Notes under the pieces: model-generated
What the model was told of the DNA's origin: nothing
The model's database searches: none
Seen by the model: only the letters and a program-made list of their open reading frames with translations
From: Tigriopus japonicus
Taxonomy: Eukaryota; Arthropoda; Copepoda; Harpacticoida; Harpacticidae
Direction of reading: 5' to 3'
DNA length: 64,000 bases
Assembly: GCA_010645155.1 (NCBI GenBank)
Contig: JAAGOF010000100.1
Span: 274,421 to 338,420 of the forward strand
Translations under genes and position numbers: made by a program
Part shown: positions 35,447-48,800 of the stretch, piece after piece
Layout of the letters: the number at the start of each line of letters is the position of its first letter
Position numbering within the stretch: position 1 is the first letter of the stretch

Positions 35447-36574
35447 ATGGGACGCCAAAGAGCGTCGGTGGCGCCGCGCCGCTTGGTGGCCCACATCGAG
35501 GAGGACCACCATCACGTGTTGGCCCCCATTCTGAACGCCATCGGGGCCAAGCGGCTGCCTTTCGGCGGCAACGTGTTGCTCCATCTAGATTCGCACCCGG
35601 ACTTGCTCCTGCCACGCGCGCTCACGGCCGAGGTCTGTCTGGACAAGCGACAACTCTTGGAATGCGTCAGCATCGAGAACTGGATTCTGCCGTGCGCCTT
35701 TCTCGGCGTCATCAACCGCATTGTGTGGGTCCGTCCGCCTTGGGCGGCGCAGATTCCCAGCGGGCGTTACCACTTTCACGTAGGACGCGAGCACGCCACC
35801 GGGCGACTCCGTCTCACCGCCCTCGAGTCCTACTTTCTGAGTGAGGCGTTGACCGTACCTTTGGCCGACTTGGCCGACCCGCAACCCGTTGATTTGCTCG
35901 TGGTGGAGCTCAACGGGCGCGAAGAGGAGCGTATCATGGACTTTGTCGGACCGCCGGACGAATGCTCATTGCTGCTCGACGTGGATTTGGACTTTTTCTC
36001 CACGGCCAATCCATTCCTTGACGTGTACGCCCGGGCTCAATTGTACGATCGGCTCCGACGCCTATATCACTTTGATCCCGTTCCCCAGTTGGCCACGGGA
36101 CACGAACGGCTCCGGTTGGGACTGGAATCCAGTCAACGCCGAGACCGATTGTTAGACCGATTGGAACACGTGTTTCAACACCTCCAGGTTAACCGGAGTC
36201 TGACGGGCTATATGGGGCCGGGTGAAGTGTATTTGGACGCGGTAGGGGAAATATTCCAAAGTTTGACCGACAATTACCCAGATGAGGCCATCGATTGGGA
36301 CCTAGTTCATTGCGCGGGTTGCACGTGTGACGATACCGAACTGCCGCATCATGTCTCATCAAACATCGAAATTGATGGGCTTTTGGAGCGTTTCGAAAAC
36401 CTGGCTGGGCGTCTTCCGCGACCCAACATGATCACGGTAGCCCGGAGTACCCAAGACGAATTTTGTCCGCCTCATCAAGTCGAGGCCATCCAAAATAAAT
36501 TAGTGTCCTTACTTGAGCGACTCTATCCTGATGTGGATGTGCGGTTCGACTACGAGGAAAATGAGTCCTCGTGA
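35447..36574 (+). CDS. C5orf22: UPF0489 family protein (C5orf22 homolog), intronless
   Basis: A 375-aa protein of the conserved animal UPF0489 family, whose biochemical role I do not know. Family landmarks: EEDHHHVL (18-25), HLDSHPDL (46-53), SIENWILP, IVWVRPPWA, a DVDLDFF block (178-184), CAGCTCDDTELPHH and ARSTQDEFCPP near the C-terminus. The DxHxD and DxDxD pattern resembles metal ligands of arginase/deacetylase-fold hydrolases; that reading is inference. It is shorter than the human protein (about 440 aa), mainly in the region before DVDLDFF. ATG 35447 is the first in frame; about 47 codons of open but unconserved sequence precede it back to a TTG. The GC-rich coding sequence contrasts sharply with AT-rich repeat flanks. 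It lacks introns, so a retrocopy origin is possible. Confidence 0.88.
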   Translation: MGRQRASVAPRRLVAHIEEDHHHVLAPILNAIGAKRLPFGGNVLLHLDSHPDLLLPRALTAEVCLDKRQLLECVSIENWILPCAFLGVINRIVWVRPPWAAQIPSGRYHFHVGREHATGRLRLTALESYFLSEALTVPLADLADPQPVDLLVVELNGREEERIMDFVGPPDECSLLLDVDLDFFSTANPFLDVYARAQLYDRLRRLYHFDPVPQLATGHERLRLGLESSQRRDRLLDRLEHVFQHLQVNRSLTGYMGPGEVYLDAVGEIFQSLTDNYPDEAIDWDLVHCAGCTCDDTELPHHVSSNIEIDGLLERFENLAGRLPRPNMITVARSTQDEFCPPHQVEAIQNKLVSLLERLYPDVDVRFDYEENESS

Positions 36575-37045
36575 ATCAGATTGAGGGCAGAAGCTCAAGT
36601 GGCAGGGCGTTCAATATCGAGGCGTTTGGTTGGCTGCGCATGTAGTCCGCCTCCCTATTATCATACTTTCTGTCTAGAGTTTTGAGAAAACTTTGTTCAG
36701 AAAACAGTGTTCAGATACCAATAATTCAATATAGTAATCGTCATTGATGAACCTCAAATCGAGGCTTTATCCCATCCAGTTTATTTTAACATTCTTGACG
36801 TGGTAGTCTTCAGGTTGGACTAAGTAGGAAGAACGACATCAAAGCGATCTTGACATATTTTCCCCACAAACTGAATCCTTTTCCAACCTTATCAATTAAT
36901 TTATATTTCATTTATATTTCCGTGTTTACTTTTGTATTTCCTGCCAGCCATTACTCCTAAATCAGCCAGCTATAATGGTTCATATGTTATGAGAGTGGCT
37001 CATAACATTAAACAATTTATAATTGGCTAAATATGCTTGTGACCA
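36575..37045. other. Gene-free stretch downstream of the UPF0489 gene
   Basis: Presumed 3' UTR and intergenic DNA. No obvious AATAAA lies close to the stop codon. No element boundary was seen until the duplication at 37046. Confidence 0.4.
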
Positions 37046-37053
37046 AATTTAAC

Positions 37054-38912
37054 CTGGGCCGTTCCTTGAAAAAAGGAACGGATTACAGTTCCCGTTCCTT
37101 TCTCTAAAATGAGGAACACGTTACTCTTGAATTCCTTTTGGAAAAAAGGAATGGCATTACAAAGTACAAATTACTCTAATCAAAATAGGCATAACCTTTT
37201 CAGGACAGTTGAAAATGTGATTTTAGACAGCTCAATCACAATATTTTTTTACGTTTAAAAGGTAATAACATCCTGTCTGAGTCATGTTTTATGTTCAGTT
37301 TTTACGTGCAAGATTTTTTTTCAGTTTTCTAAAAAGACAATGCCATTAAACACTTATTTGATATTTTTTTTAAGTTTTCAAAACCTTGCGATGTATTAGA
37401 ATAGCTAACATGTTAACCCTTTAAATCCCTCGACTTAAAATCTTACTCATATTTGTTTTTTTCACCATACTTCTCAAAACCCTTTGAATGGCCTGCATTT
37501 TGGCTTTAGGTTTGATTTATGGTAAGTGAATTTTAAAGTTGTTATTTTAAATTTTTGAATTTTAAATTGAAATTTATTTCCCTAAACACCTATCAAGTTC
37601 ACTATTTTTTGTAAAACTAGTTAATAAACTTTGAGAACACATGTAGATACTTCTTAAATCAAAGTTACTTGAAAATATATTTCTCCGGTTAACTAGTTGA
37701 TCCTTTTTACAGGGTTAATTACGTGAGACTGCAATAATAGCACTTATTCGTTATGAATAGGGACAGGAGCTCAAGATGAATAAACTTATTTGTCTTTTTT
37801 CGTCTTTATTAATCTTTTTTACTCTTATTCGTCGCGATGAATTTATTCGTCTAATTTGGACTTTTTTCGTCGTTTTTGTCTAATCCGGTAATTTCACTCA
37901 ACTTCTTTCGACTAATTAGTCAAAAATAGGATTTTTTTTTGTTTTTTTCCTCAAATTTCAAAACAGATCTTTTTAAAATTTCAACTCCAAAACTAGGGCC
38001 AAAATAGTTTGTTTGATTGTGAGTTGCGTTATTGCACAAACAAAATTTGATCTACACTTATATTTTAACTGGTAGAGTTTCCTGACAGACACAGAAAGAA
38101 AAGGTCACTATTGGATTGAAAAGGCTATCTGACTATGCGAGCAAGCGAGCAATTAATGTGTCAGCAAACCTGCTTCTAAATATTGCTCTATTGAAAACGT
38201 TGAAATAAGGGCGGTTTTGAGCTCTTGATTTTTTAAATTATGTACCACTGACCATTTCTTGCTCATTAAGCACTTTTCTGTTTGTTAATTTTGTAGATTT
38301 TGCCATTTTGCACAAGGGGGTAGCTGTTCCCCCTCAATTGGGCCTCACATTTTGTCTACTTTATGGGCAGCAGTTTTAATCCTCTTTTTATACTCTTTAT
38401 AGGCAATTCATTAGTCTTTTTTGCCGTGGAAGTTAGTTTTTTTTGTCGTATTTGTCAGTTTTTTGTCTTCTTTCGTTTAATGGAGCCTTTTTTCGTCTAT
38501 TTTGACAGTTTTATTCGTCTAAGCTTCCTGTCTCTATCTAGTTATGAAAAAATGAGTCAATGATAAAGGGAGGACTAACGTGAGCAACTAGATTTTTGGC
38601 AAAGAGAGACAAACATCATTTCCAAGATGTACATGCGCTTGAAAAAACTCTTAAAAGGTCTGCCAACAAAGCCAAGCAAATTTAGTTTCTCTGACTTTGC
38701 CCAAAGTTTATTAAAAAGTCGCTCATGCAAGTCCTCAATAAAAAAAATCCAAATAGTTCCGTGGGAAAAGGAACGAGTAGTTTTGGGGTTTATGAGTCAG
38801 TTTTGAATTTTTTTCAGCATTTTTGAAATGTAATGGCATTACAGTTACTTTTTCGAACAAAAGAACGAATTACTGTACTTTCGTTTCTAGTAATTTCGTC
38901 ACAACTGCACTG
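37054..38912. mobile_element. hAT-like element with nested insertion, TSD AATTTAAC
   Basis: Flanked by AATTTAAC at 37046-37053 and 38913-38920. The left end CTGGGCCGTTCC and the inverted right end CAGTGCAGTT agree at 7 of 10 positions, and an AATG(G/C)CATTAC word follows on both sides. A hairpin CCGTTCCTT...AAGGAACGG sits at the left end (37059-37081). It contains another complete hAT-like element (37758-38540), so it is the older of the two. Confidence 0.65.
37758..38540. mobile_element. hAT-like element (GACGAATAAA family), TSD GTTATGAA
   Basis: The 783-bp element starts TAGGGACAGGAGCTC and ends with CTTCCTGTCTCTA plus TCTA. Exact flanks GTTATGAA lie at 37750-37757 and 38541-38548. Subterminal arrays of TTTATTCGTC and TTTTTTCGTC words match those at 26830-26980 and 62963-63756. 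No transposase. Confidence 0.83.
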
Positions 38913-38970
38913 AATTTAACCAAGGTTTGTCCTTTATGATATGATGTTACGGTGCGTAATGGGTCATCAA

Positions 38971-40021
38971 TAGGGCTGAATATTTTAGGTTAACTTTTTA
39001 GACAAATTATGACATAAATAGGTTGCCCAAAATCAGGTTTTAGGTTTTTTTTAGGTTGACTAAATAACACGCTTTACAAACTCTTCAGACCAAAGTCAGC
39101 ATTTTTTTTTATTATTTTAGCGCAGTTTACTCTTTGCAAGAGTAAAAGTGGTTGAGTAGAGACAGAGGCAGCGAAAAATTTATCTGTTTTGGGGGATAGT
39201 GGCAGAAAATGGCAGGAAAGAAAAGTTTGTGACAGTGATGTTTGTTAAGTGGCAGATTATAGTATAAAGTTAAAAAATCGACCAAAAACCGAGAATGTAA
39301 ATTTTCACGTTAAAAATGAGATCCGATTTTTTTCGATCTAAAAACCGAGATCCAAAAAGTTTTTTATCTAAAACAACGAGAAGTAAAATTTTCGACCTAA
39401 AAAAAGAGATCCAAAATGTTCGACCTAAAAAAGAGATCCAAAATTTTCGATCTAAAACAACGTGATCCATAATTTACGATCTAAAACAATGAGGTCCAAA
39501 ATTTTCGATCTAAAACAACGAGATCTAAAATTTTCGCCTTTAGAAAAGGGATCCAAAATTTTCGATATAAAAAACGACATCTAAAAAAACGACATCAAAA
39601 ATTTTCGACCCATAACAACGAGATTTAAAATTTTCGACCTAAAACCGATATGAAATAATTGAAAACGAGAAAATTATCGCTCAAAAGTGGCATGATATGG
39701 CGGAATGTGACCTCAAAAATGGCAGTGAGCCCCCTTAATTACCAGTATTTCAAACGACAATTGTGAATGTCGGCCTGAAACCAAGTGCTAACGCTGATTT
39801 GGAATGTGAGGGGGGATGAAAAGCAGTGAGTTCTCACTCTATTCTTCCCTTGTTTTATTTTCAAAGACAATGGGGTAAGGAATCTTATTCTGCAAATGAC
39901 TTTGGGCTAAGAAAAAAGTTATTATTAGGTTGAAAACTCGGTTTTAGGTAAAAATTGCCCAAAAAAGGGGTTTTAGGTTAAAACCTAGGTTTTTATGTAA
40001 AACCTAAAATATTCAGCCCTA
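38971..40021. mobile_element. Non-autonomous hAT-like element, TSD GTCATCAA
   Basis: The 1051-bp element has ends TAGGGCTGAATATTTTAGGT and its inverse, flanked exactly by GTCATCAA (38963-38970, 40022-40029). Subterminal TTTTAGGTT words repeat at both ends. The centre carries a ~30-bp tandem array. A block at about 39680-39760 is shared with about 25540-25620, so an older repeat may be captured inside. Non-coding. Confidence 0.88.
39290..39660. repeat. ~30-bp tandem array (GATCCAAAATTTTCGATCTA type)
   Basis: Roughly a dozen degenerate units of the form GAGATCCAAAATTTTCGATC followed by TAAAACAAC. The array lies inside the 38971-40021 element. A decayed relative is at about 25400-25500. Confidence 0.7.
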
Positions 40022-40029
40022 GTCATCAA

Positions 40030-40815
40030 CGTGCGAAACGTTTGTGGGAAAAAGGAGTTGGAACGTTAATGCAAAACCATTTCACATTTTTCTTTTCTTT
40101 TAAAAAAAATACCAGACTGATGATTTTTAACATGCTCGATAAAGGGTCGAAGTTCAGTGAGGCCAGCTCAATCATATCGTCACCTGAAGTCGAGGCTCAC
40201 AGAAATGCTCAACATAGCATCAGTGTTGATGAAATCTCAAGGGATGTGGCCGGCTTAGCCCATGGGTCAATCAATTGAGATGACTGTTAGGGTCCAGCTA
40301 GAGCGTTTTAGGGCTGGAGAGCCAGCATGTGTACACGAAGCCCAATTTTTGAGATTTAATTTATTTCACTTTTGTAAAGCTGGCATCAGCGGCCTAAAAG
40401 TCTAAAGAAGAAGGGCTCGGGGGAAGGGTTCATCAATCTATTGTATTTTCTAATCCCATGATAAGTAAATAAAATGATAAAAACTCAGAAAATTCGGGGT
40501 CGGTGGGGATGGTTCACCTTTTAGAAGATCTAATCAAAATCCGTGTGACGTGTCTCACGTTCAAGCACTTCTCTGGAAACGTTCCTCTCGTCCATCCAGC
40601 AACACTGAATTGCTAGCATGAATGTATCACAGAGTCCTAGAGTGGGCATGTTCACCCTGACTCTGCTAACAATTTGTCGGACAATTTTCAGGCTCCAGCT
40701 GACTATTGGTTTATTGACATTGACTTCTATTAATGCTAGACCGAGTGTAAGCCTAAAAATATGTCTCCGGTCGCCAACTGTTGAGCGGACAAAAGTGCGG
40801 GAACATTTAAAATGG
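40030..40815. other. Gene-free stretch
   Basis: No coding region supported. Bases about 40678-40705 belong to a repeat also seen at 29795-29860. A 78-codon frame at its left end opens on ATG but matches nothing I know. Confidence 0.4.
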
Positions 40816-40823
40816 GTGACCAG

Positions 40824-41544
40824 TAGTGATGGGAGGCAAACAGGAGCTTGGGCAAGCGGTCCGGTACAGTACCTTGGACTTGCCGAAACTTGGGTCTACT
40901 TGGGTGCCTGTACAAGTATTTTTCCCACCTTACAGGTTTGCCAAATTTGCTAGGAATGAAGACTAAACCTTCGGCATCAGAATTTCAATTAACCAGAAAG
41001 TTTCAGCGAAATAGGGCCCATGCCCTTGTTAGGATGGATTTTTAGATGAAAATACACAATTCAAAGCTTTTGTATCGAGAAATGCAAAAGCTTTTGAGAA
41101 TATTTCAAAAAAAAAAAAAAAGAGTTGGCATCTTATATTTTTTTCTAGCAACTCTGAGTGACCGAGCTTGTTCCCAAGTGTGACTGTTAAATCTCATTCT
41201 TGATTGGCCCGAAAAGTGTATTCATGTGTGGCTTAGAACGGAAACTAAAGAAAAAACATGGTTTTGCAAATCCTATCCAAATCAAAATATTTTTTGTTTC
41301 ACTTCCACTGTTTATTGCTAAATTATTAAGGTCAAAAGATCATTGAAAATGCAACTTGACATTCTTTTCCTCTAAGTCACACTGCAAGCATCTGAAATCT
41401 TCTAAGAGCAACTGCCGGCAACTGCATCTTCCAATGTTCCATGAGCTTGCCAAGTGTATTGGTGTATTGCCCAAGTAATGCTTGTCAACAACTTGTGCTT
41501 GGGGTGTCTGTGATGACTGATTACTTGCCCAAGTCACATCACTA
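40824..41544. mobile_element. hAT-like element, TSD GTGACCAG
   Basis: The 721-bp element begins TAGTGATGGGAGGC and ends CCCAAGTCACATCACTA. It is flanked by GTGACCAG (40816-40823, 41545-41552). Its right end matches the terminal repeats of the MITE at 2445-2742, so the two are related families. Subterminal CTTGGGCAAG/ACTTGGGT words recur. No transposase. Confidence 0.87.
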
Positions 41545-41552
41545 GTGACCAG

Positions 41553-42853
41553 GCAAATGTCAACCATGCAAGTGATGAGTCAAATGTGGAATTCAGTAAT
41601 GTTTTAGGGTCATTCTTTGTTATTGCTGGTGGTCACTTTCGTGAAAGAGCCAAAGACGTAACTAGGTGACCATGCCATGGATATGAGGACTACAACTAGG
41701 AACTTTTTTGACAATACGTTGAATTCTTTACGTTGAATAAGTCATTTGTAGGAAGAACACAAATTTAAGCTTTTGCGTTATGTGGGGTTAATCCAATGCA
41801 TATAAGGACAAAACTGACTTGTGGCTTCAAGAACGAGTTTTGAAAAATTGTTCTTGATTCGCATGTTTGGTCACACTAATTGCTCGCTCAACAGTTGTGA
41901 GGGCGACATTTTCCGCATGAATTCAACGCATTCCGCCCCGCTTGCCAAATCAGCCAGGCTAAAGCTTGCACGCTATCTAGTGACTATAACACATCTAAGT
42001 TTATTGATCACTTGTGCCCAAACAAGTTCACATTCTATGATCGCAACATTCCAAAACAACCACAGCAACCTTCCACAACAGTAGTACAGTTTGCTCTCAC
42101 TATTCAGTGAAAATGAAAATGGCCACAACACGCCATGGAAAAAAAATCAAGTTTTCACTACTGATGGGCAACGAGTTAGATTTTTGGCAGAGTTTGGCCA
42201 ATTTGGTTTTTACGGTCAAAGATCTGACCACAACTAAACTTTTCAACAAGCAATAGACCTTATCTGCCATAAAATATGGCAGCACTGCCAACTCCTTTTT
42301 TTAATCTTTATGATTTATTTCACAATCAATGCATTATAATTTTTTGAAGGCAAAGTTTTAAACTAGTTTTGGCAAGTAGCAGAGATTATATCCTGTGATA
42401 TATTCTGTGTCAATTTCAGCAAAATTAAAGTCAAAATATAGATTCAAATGGATATAATAGCCGCTGCAGTCCCTTTTTTGTATCAGAAAGAGTAGCATTT
42501 TCCATTTTCCAACTAGCATTGATTTGACATAAACTAGCATCGTCGCTCAAAAAATAGTTGGCCTCCCTGATGCATTGGTGTTGTCGTTCTCTTGAATTTT
42601 GAGACCGAGTTGTAGAGTTAAGGGTTCGGTCGTCCGGATTGTCTCCTTCCGCTTTTCTTGCGCGTTTTTGCCATCCCGTGGTGATCACGTTCATACTGGA
42701 ACCGTGCGTGTGTTCTCACTGCTTCAGTTCCCGTTCTTCATCGGTCGGTGTCTAGGTTAGTTAGTTCAAGAAAACGGGGAACAAGGCAAGGCAGAAGACG
42801 AGGACGAGGAACACGACCGAGGAGGAGGAGGAAGCGGAGGACGACGACGAGCC
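41553..42853. other. Gene-free stretch and MRPS5 upstream region
   Basis: The first kilobase is AT-rich with nothing recognised. The last ~150 bp before 42854 become GC- and purine-rich (GGAGGAGGAGGAAGCGGAGG) and are the likely MRPS5 5' UTR. Confidence 0.4.
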
Positions 42854-45800
42854 ATGTTGAGCGTCGCCGCCACGGCTCGAGCCCTTTGGCGCCATCCGTG
42901 CTTTTCTTGGGTCACTCATGCAGCCACTAGCACCGCCACTTCCTCGACACGATTCGGAGATCCCTGGCCGGCGGTGCCAGCGGGCAGAGTCCCACCCGTC
43001 TCACGGCTCCATACGAGTCCGCCCAGGGACCGATCCGGGTTCTTCGCTCAAGGTCAGTCAATTCTCCCATAAAAATGTCATTTCATGGCGGGAACTTGCC
43101 CGTTGCCTATAATAACTGAGCTGAGAGTAAACGGTCATCTTGCTCAAATATTGGGACAGATTTTCCCAGTGTTATTTCGCGATTACAAAAGTATTGGCTG
43201 GCGGTGTTTCGTTCAAACTTTTTCCCGTTTTCTCTTCAGTGGAAGCCCAGGATCTTTGGAAGTCCAGCACCAGCGTGAGTGCGCAAGGTCGCAAACGCGG
43301 TCGAGCCAAAGGCTTGGTGCGCATCAAGAACCTAAATATTGGGCAAAAACTGGGCTTCGGTCCGGCCCAGGTTGCGTGGCCGGGTCTTACCCATGCTGCC
43401 CTTACGTCCAAGGGTCGCACCCACATTCAACCTTTGTCCGCCAATGAACTCGAGTAAGTGATAACTGATTAGCCCGCGGATTGGATGTCAAGCTGGCCTG
43501 GCCTAAGAGGACACAGGCATCGCAACAAATAAAATAAAAACTGGCGGAGATGGTCATTTCTCCCAAATAGCTGAGCGGAAGTCGGGTGTTGGTCAGAAGG
43601 TTTCAAGCCTAATTGAAGGTTGTTGCATCGTTTTAAACCATACCGCTAGTGGCAAAACTAGGGGGCCGTTGGCTGTGCTGCGTTGCTCATCCCATTTTGG
43701 TGAGTCCAAGTTTTTTTCCCATTTTAGAGTCCATTCAATGATTCTAGGTCTTTGGAAACTATCTACATTTGAATTCTTCATACCTCTGTTGACACCTTAC
43801 TAATAAGAAGCTCGGTTAATTTACTAGAAAATGAGTCTTAAAATCAGACCCAGAAATAAACGTTAAAGATTGTTTCACTTTTCCGTTTGGGCAACCATTT
43901 TGAAACTTTGATTTGATTCTTTGGAAACCACTGAACAAATCCGCATCTTAAAATTATTGGTTCGATCAATATCAAGTCCTATTTTTTTGCCACAACAAAA
44001 AGGCTTGCTTGATTGCTTTAAATTCCATCATCCTTAAAATAAAATTTTGCGCTTTGCGTCAAATTTTTGACCCAATTACCGCCAAGGTATCTTTTCGTGA
44101 AATATCGATCGTTTCCAGGGACCTGGAATCATTGAATGAATGCTTAAATGGAAAACAAACTTGGATTCGCCAAAATGGAGTGGAATCGCCGGAATGAGTG
44201 GAAACTACATTAAAAGCGTCTTAGAACAAGTATCAGTATATTTTGGTACAAACATGTTATATTTTCAAATTTATAGAAACAAATATATTTTCGAAGTTAG
44301 GGACTTCATGTCTTGGCCAATATTCCCTTTCAAATTTAAATATCGTAGCACGTTCAGCGCCGTTTAACGCCAGATATCTCTAATTAAGTACCTTAACATC
44401 ATTTTCACACATTTCACTTATTTTAGTGTGGAATTTCATTCAAAGCTCTTGCACACTATGTAATATGTGATGTGCTATTTGCTCTATGTGAACTCTCTGG
44501 AACCATGGCTGAGCGGAATACTGCCCTCATGTATGTTGTTCCGAAACCGGGAGAAAAGTATGTTAAATTATTAATTACTCAATATTTTGACAACAATTCT
44601 TTAAAATAATCCTTTGCCAGCATATATCTGTCTCTTGAATGTTAAAATTTGTGCTAATTTGTGTGATCGGCCATTTGCAAGCCTTCGTAGACATGTTTTA
44701 ATGAAAGAACTCGATCATTTTACAACAATGGAGACAAGGAAGTTGGCCCCAGCGGAAAGAAAAAAAAATGTCACAAACATAGGCCAGACTAATCCATTGT
44801 CATCTTAAGTATGCAAAAGTATATTATTCTAACCACCAAAAAACATTCGTAAAGATTTCATATAGCTTTTCAATGTTGCAAAACAAAGATTTTCTTGAGC
44901 TTTGAAGTTAATGCCAAAATAGCACAAAGGAATATAAAAGATCATTTAAAATGCACTTAAAACAACATTTTGGAAAACATTAATTGTAACTATTTAGAGC
45001 ACTTTTTTTGTGTGTTCAGCCAAAATTACAAATGAATATGCCTAACCGATTCATATTCAAATTGGCGATTTCCATGTCCTAAATGGATTAAATTCGAAAC
45101 TTTAATCATGAACCGAAATTTTCAAAATTTATAAGTTTATCCCAACTTGGGTCCTGAGTGTCTTTGGCATTGCAGAAGATTTTTTTATCGCAAAATGTAT
45201 TTTAGTTCTTTTTAAGTGAGATTGAATGTATTATTTTGATATAAACTTCAAAAATCATTTTTTTCACTTTCTTTCGCGACAATGAAAAGCTAAATCAAAT
45301 TTTTGGGATTTACTTTTTTGATGTAAGTAGCGTTTTTCGGCATTTTGGGGTCAATTTTTTTTTTTTGAACAATCCTCGGATTTTTAACCGATACAAGGGA
45401 ATGGTTTCTCCGTAAGTCATGGGTAAATTTACAAAATGTCATTTCTTATAAAATATTTGGTCAATTAATGTATTCGAGTTTGCCGCCCTTGGGCAACCTT
45501 GGACATATGGCTGATCGGGGATTGATTGTAGAAACTGATCCAATTCTTGTTTAAAACTTAACAAGGGTTCATCTAATAAGTAGAATCGTCGGAGATGCTG
45601 TGGCAAAATATTATATAGATTTGGGGCTCTGGTTAGAACGGAAGACGTTTTTAGACTCTTTAGGAACTTGTCTGACAAAGCATGCTTATGTCGCGGGATG
45701 CAAGTAATGCCTCGCCTATCACTAAGTGTGTATTCAATTCCTGGGTTTGGGCAGAGAAGACATTTGAACACGTAAAAGATGAGGTATCGGTCGTACCTAC

Positions 45801-48800
45801 GTTGTACACTATACATTTCGAGAATTTGGAGCCTTGACCAAAAATTTAGTTGTGTCATACTGGCAATACGACCCGTAAAACAACGCTGCGCCCTCTCTAT
45901 CTTATTAAGTCCAGCCGCAGTTGTTGGAGCCCAAATGGGTAAGCATTTTCAAGATGTGGCTGGACAATAGATTTATACTGGGTCTTCATAGTAAAAGGAT
46001 CCGTAGAATGAAATGTTCGACATATCCATCCGCACGTCTGAAATGCTGTTGAAAATGAACCATTCAAACCCAAATAACTTAGCTGTTGACGAATGTACTT
46101 TATTTAATTTGAATTCAACCGGTAACTAAATGAATGGTTTCTAAATATCGATTGAATAGTTCATAAAAAAATAATTAATACATTTTTTAGATATATAACT
46201 TTTTCCCTGGACCCAGGACCCCTAATTACTCAATAAAAGTAAAGTTGTTCCCCATTGAATCTTGGCTCTCAAAAATGCCAAGATGTCTTTGGGTATCTCG
46301 ATCCAAAACTAAAATGCCTTTCCAAATACCGTGATTCGTTAAATCGACTATTAATTTTGTCAAAACGCGTAACCATCGCCATCTTTAAGTGATGACATTT
46401 CACATTGCCAATATTTTCTTATCAAAACATACTAGATGCCTTACATATAATGCAAACGGGTTGATGGCACTTTTCAGGCTCTATCAAGGCGATTTGCAGG
46501 CGACCCGTTTACGGTTGTCTGCCCGACGTGGAATGGGCGGTCGCAAACTGAGTCCTTTAGAACGTGGTTGGTCGGGATCTAGCCCCCAAGGAAAAATCTT
46601 TGGGGCACCCAAGTCGGCCAGTCCATTTTGTAAGTTTGCTGCCCTCGTGATCGGCGTTGAGCTGAAAATGAAAATGATTCACATTTATTACCAAAAATAT
46701 ATGAATGATAACCCTGTCGACATACATTTTCAGTGACGTTTGACGACTTTAAAAGCGTTTTGATTGAATACAAGGCGTTAATGCGAATGTCTGGCCGTTT
46801 TGGTCGCGAGCGCAAAATCAGCCAACTTATGATGACTGGCAATGGCAAGGGTGTAGCGGGCTTCACGGTGATTCAATGTCCCACGGGTCGTGGGTTCAAG
46901 GCGTTTCAGAATGCAATTAATCGTGCCGGATTGCGCTTGTGCGTGTTTGATCTCTACGAGGAGCGAACAGGTATGGGTCTTGAACTAACGGGCCGATTGG
47001 AATTTCCGACTTGTTATGAACTATTAATCACGTTGCAAATGATTGGGTTGTTTTCAGTCTATCACAACTTTTTCACTCAATTTGGAAACACTCGGATCTT
47101 TGTACGCCAGAAACCGGCCGGTTTTGGAGTCAAAGCGCACCGTACCATCAAGTCAGCTTGTGATATCATTGGGATTCGAGATCTGGAAGCTGAGGTGGAA
47201 GGGGCCTGTAACTACAATCACATAATCAAGGCCTTCTTCCTTGGTTTACTCCGCCAGCGATCCCACCAAACTTTAGCCGACGAGAAACAACTTCATTTGG
47301 TTGAACTTCGGGCGGAAAACGACTTCTTCCCCAAAGTAAGAATTTCTTTAACTTCTGACATCTGTCTATTGAGTTAAATCGTGAATTGACGATCCTAATT
47401 ATTCCTTGCAGGTGGTAGCTTCTCCTAGCAATGGACAAGTTAGGACTCAAGCCGAAATCCCTCCCACTGAGGTGCTCGATTTCGAAGTGGTAAGGAATTT
47501 CACTTTCCGTCTTCCAAGCAAATGTCATCAAATTCGACCCCTATTCCTCGTTTAGATTTGTCATGATGGGTTTATGCCGGAAATCAAAGATGAACAGGAC
47601 GCGCGACCCCATTACACGCTCTATCCCGAAGAATCCCAGAAGCGATATGTCAAAAAGGCGCAATTGACTTGGCATCAATACGAGGTAATTTCAATACCAA
47701 GGCCACCAGATTTTACATGATACTTTTTACAAAAATTACAAGATTGGGAAAATTCCAAAAAATTCCAGGGAAATTGCTTGTTCCGTTCAAATAGATGTAT
47801 AAAAAGATGGCAAAAATCAAACAACATATAAAAAGACGCAGATTATTTGTTAAAGTTGGAACAATATGAAATTTATTTATCAGCTATTCCAAGCTATGAA
47901 GTAAGACTTTTAGATGATGGAGGTACATAAAGAGGTCAATTTCTTCTACAATGGGGATATAGGGTGCTTCAAGTGAGCGATTTAAATCATACCGCTTGCG
48001 GTTGAACAAGGACGCACCCTGTGCTTTGTTGCCCAACCCGTTTTGGCGAATACAAGTTTTTCCCATTGAACCATCCATTTGATGGTTCTAGGTACCTGGA
48101 GACGATCTATTTTTCACGGAAAGATGCATGGGCTGAAATTTGGTCAATAACACGCAAAATTTATTTATAGGGTGATTGAGTTAAAAGCAATTAAGCAAGC
48201 CTTGTGTTATTGCAAATAAGGGGGACTTAATATTGATCCAAACAATAATTTAAAGATGCTGATTTGCTTAGTGGATTCCAAATAATCAAATCAATATTCC
48301 AAAATGTTGCCCATACAGAAATATGAAATAGTTTTGATGTTTCTTTCTGTTAATTTTATATTTTTATATGTATTATTTTCTAGCAAGTAAACAGAGCATA
48401 TTATCAACCAGGTGTAAGTAGAGGTTTGAAGACGTAAAATATAAATCGCTTCGAAGGACCTAGAATCATTGAAAGGACGATTAGATGGAAAAAAACTTGG
48501 ATTGGCCAAAACGGGATAAGCAACACAGCCCGCGGCCCTGTTTTGCCCGTTTTGCCGCTAGCGGTATGGTTTAAAAGTCACTTGAAGCAACCTTTATAAA
48601 TCCCCTTACCGAGAAAAGTGCTAGTACATTTGCCAAAAAATCCAATTTCGTTACATTCTTTCTCAAAATAATTACAAAAAATACTACGTTTTTGGCAACA
48701 TATTTCATAAGATTTGGTGGACCTGGTCATGAGCTCTCACAGTGTTTCGAATGGCTTTTTAGGTTTGTATCAAAATACCCAAAGACATCTTAGCATTTTT

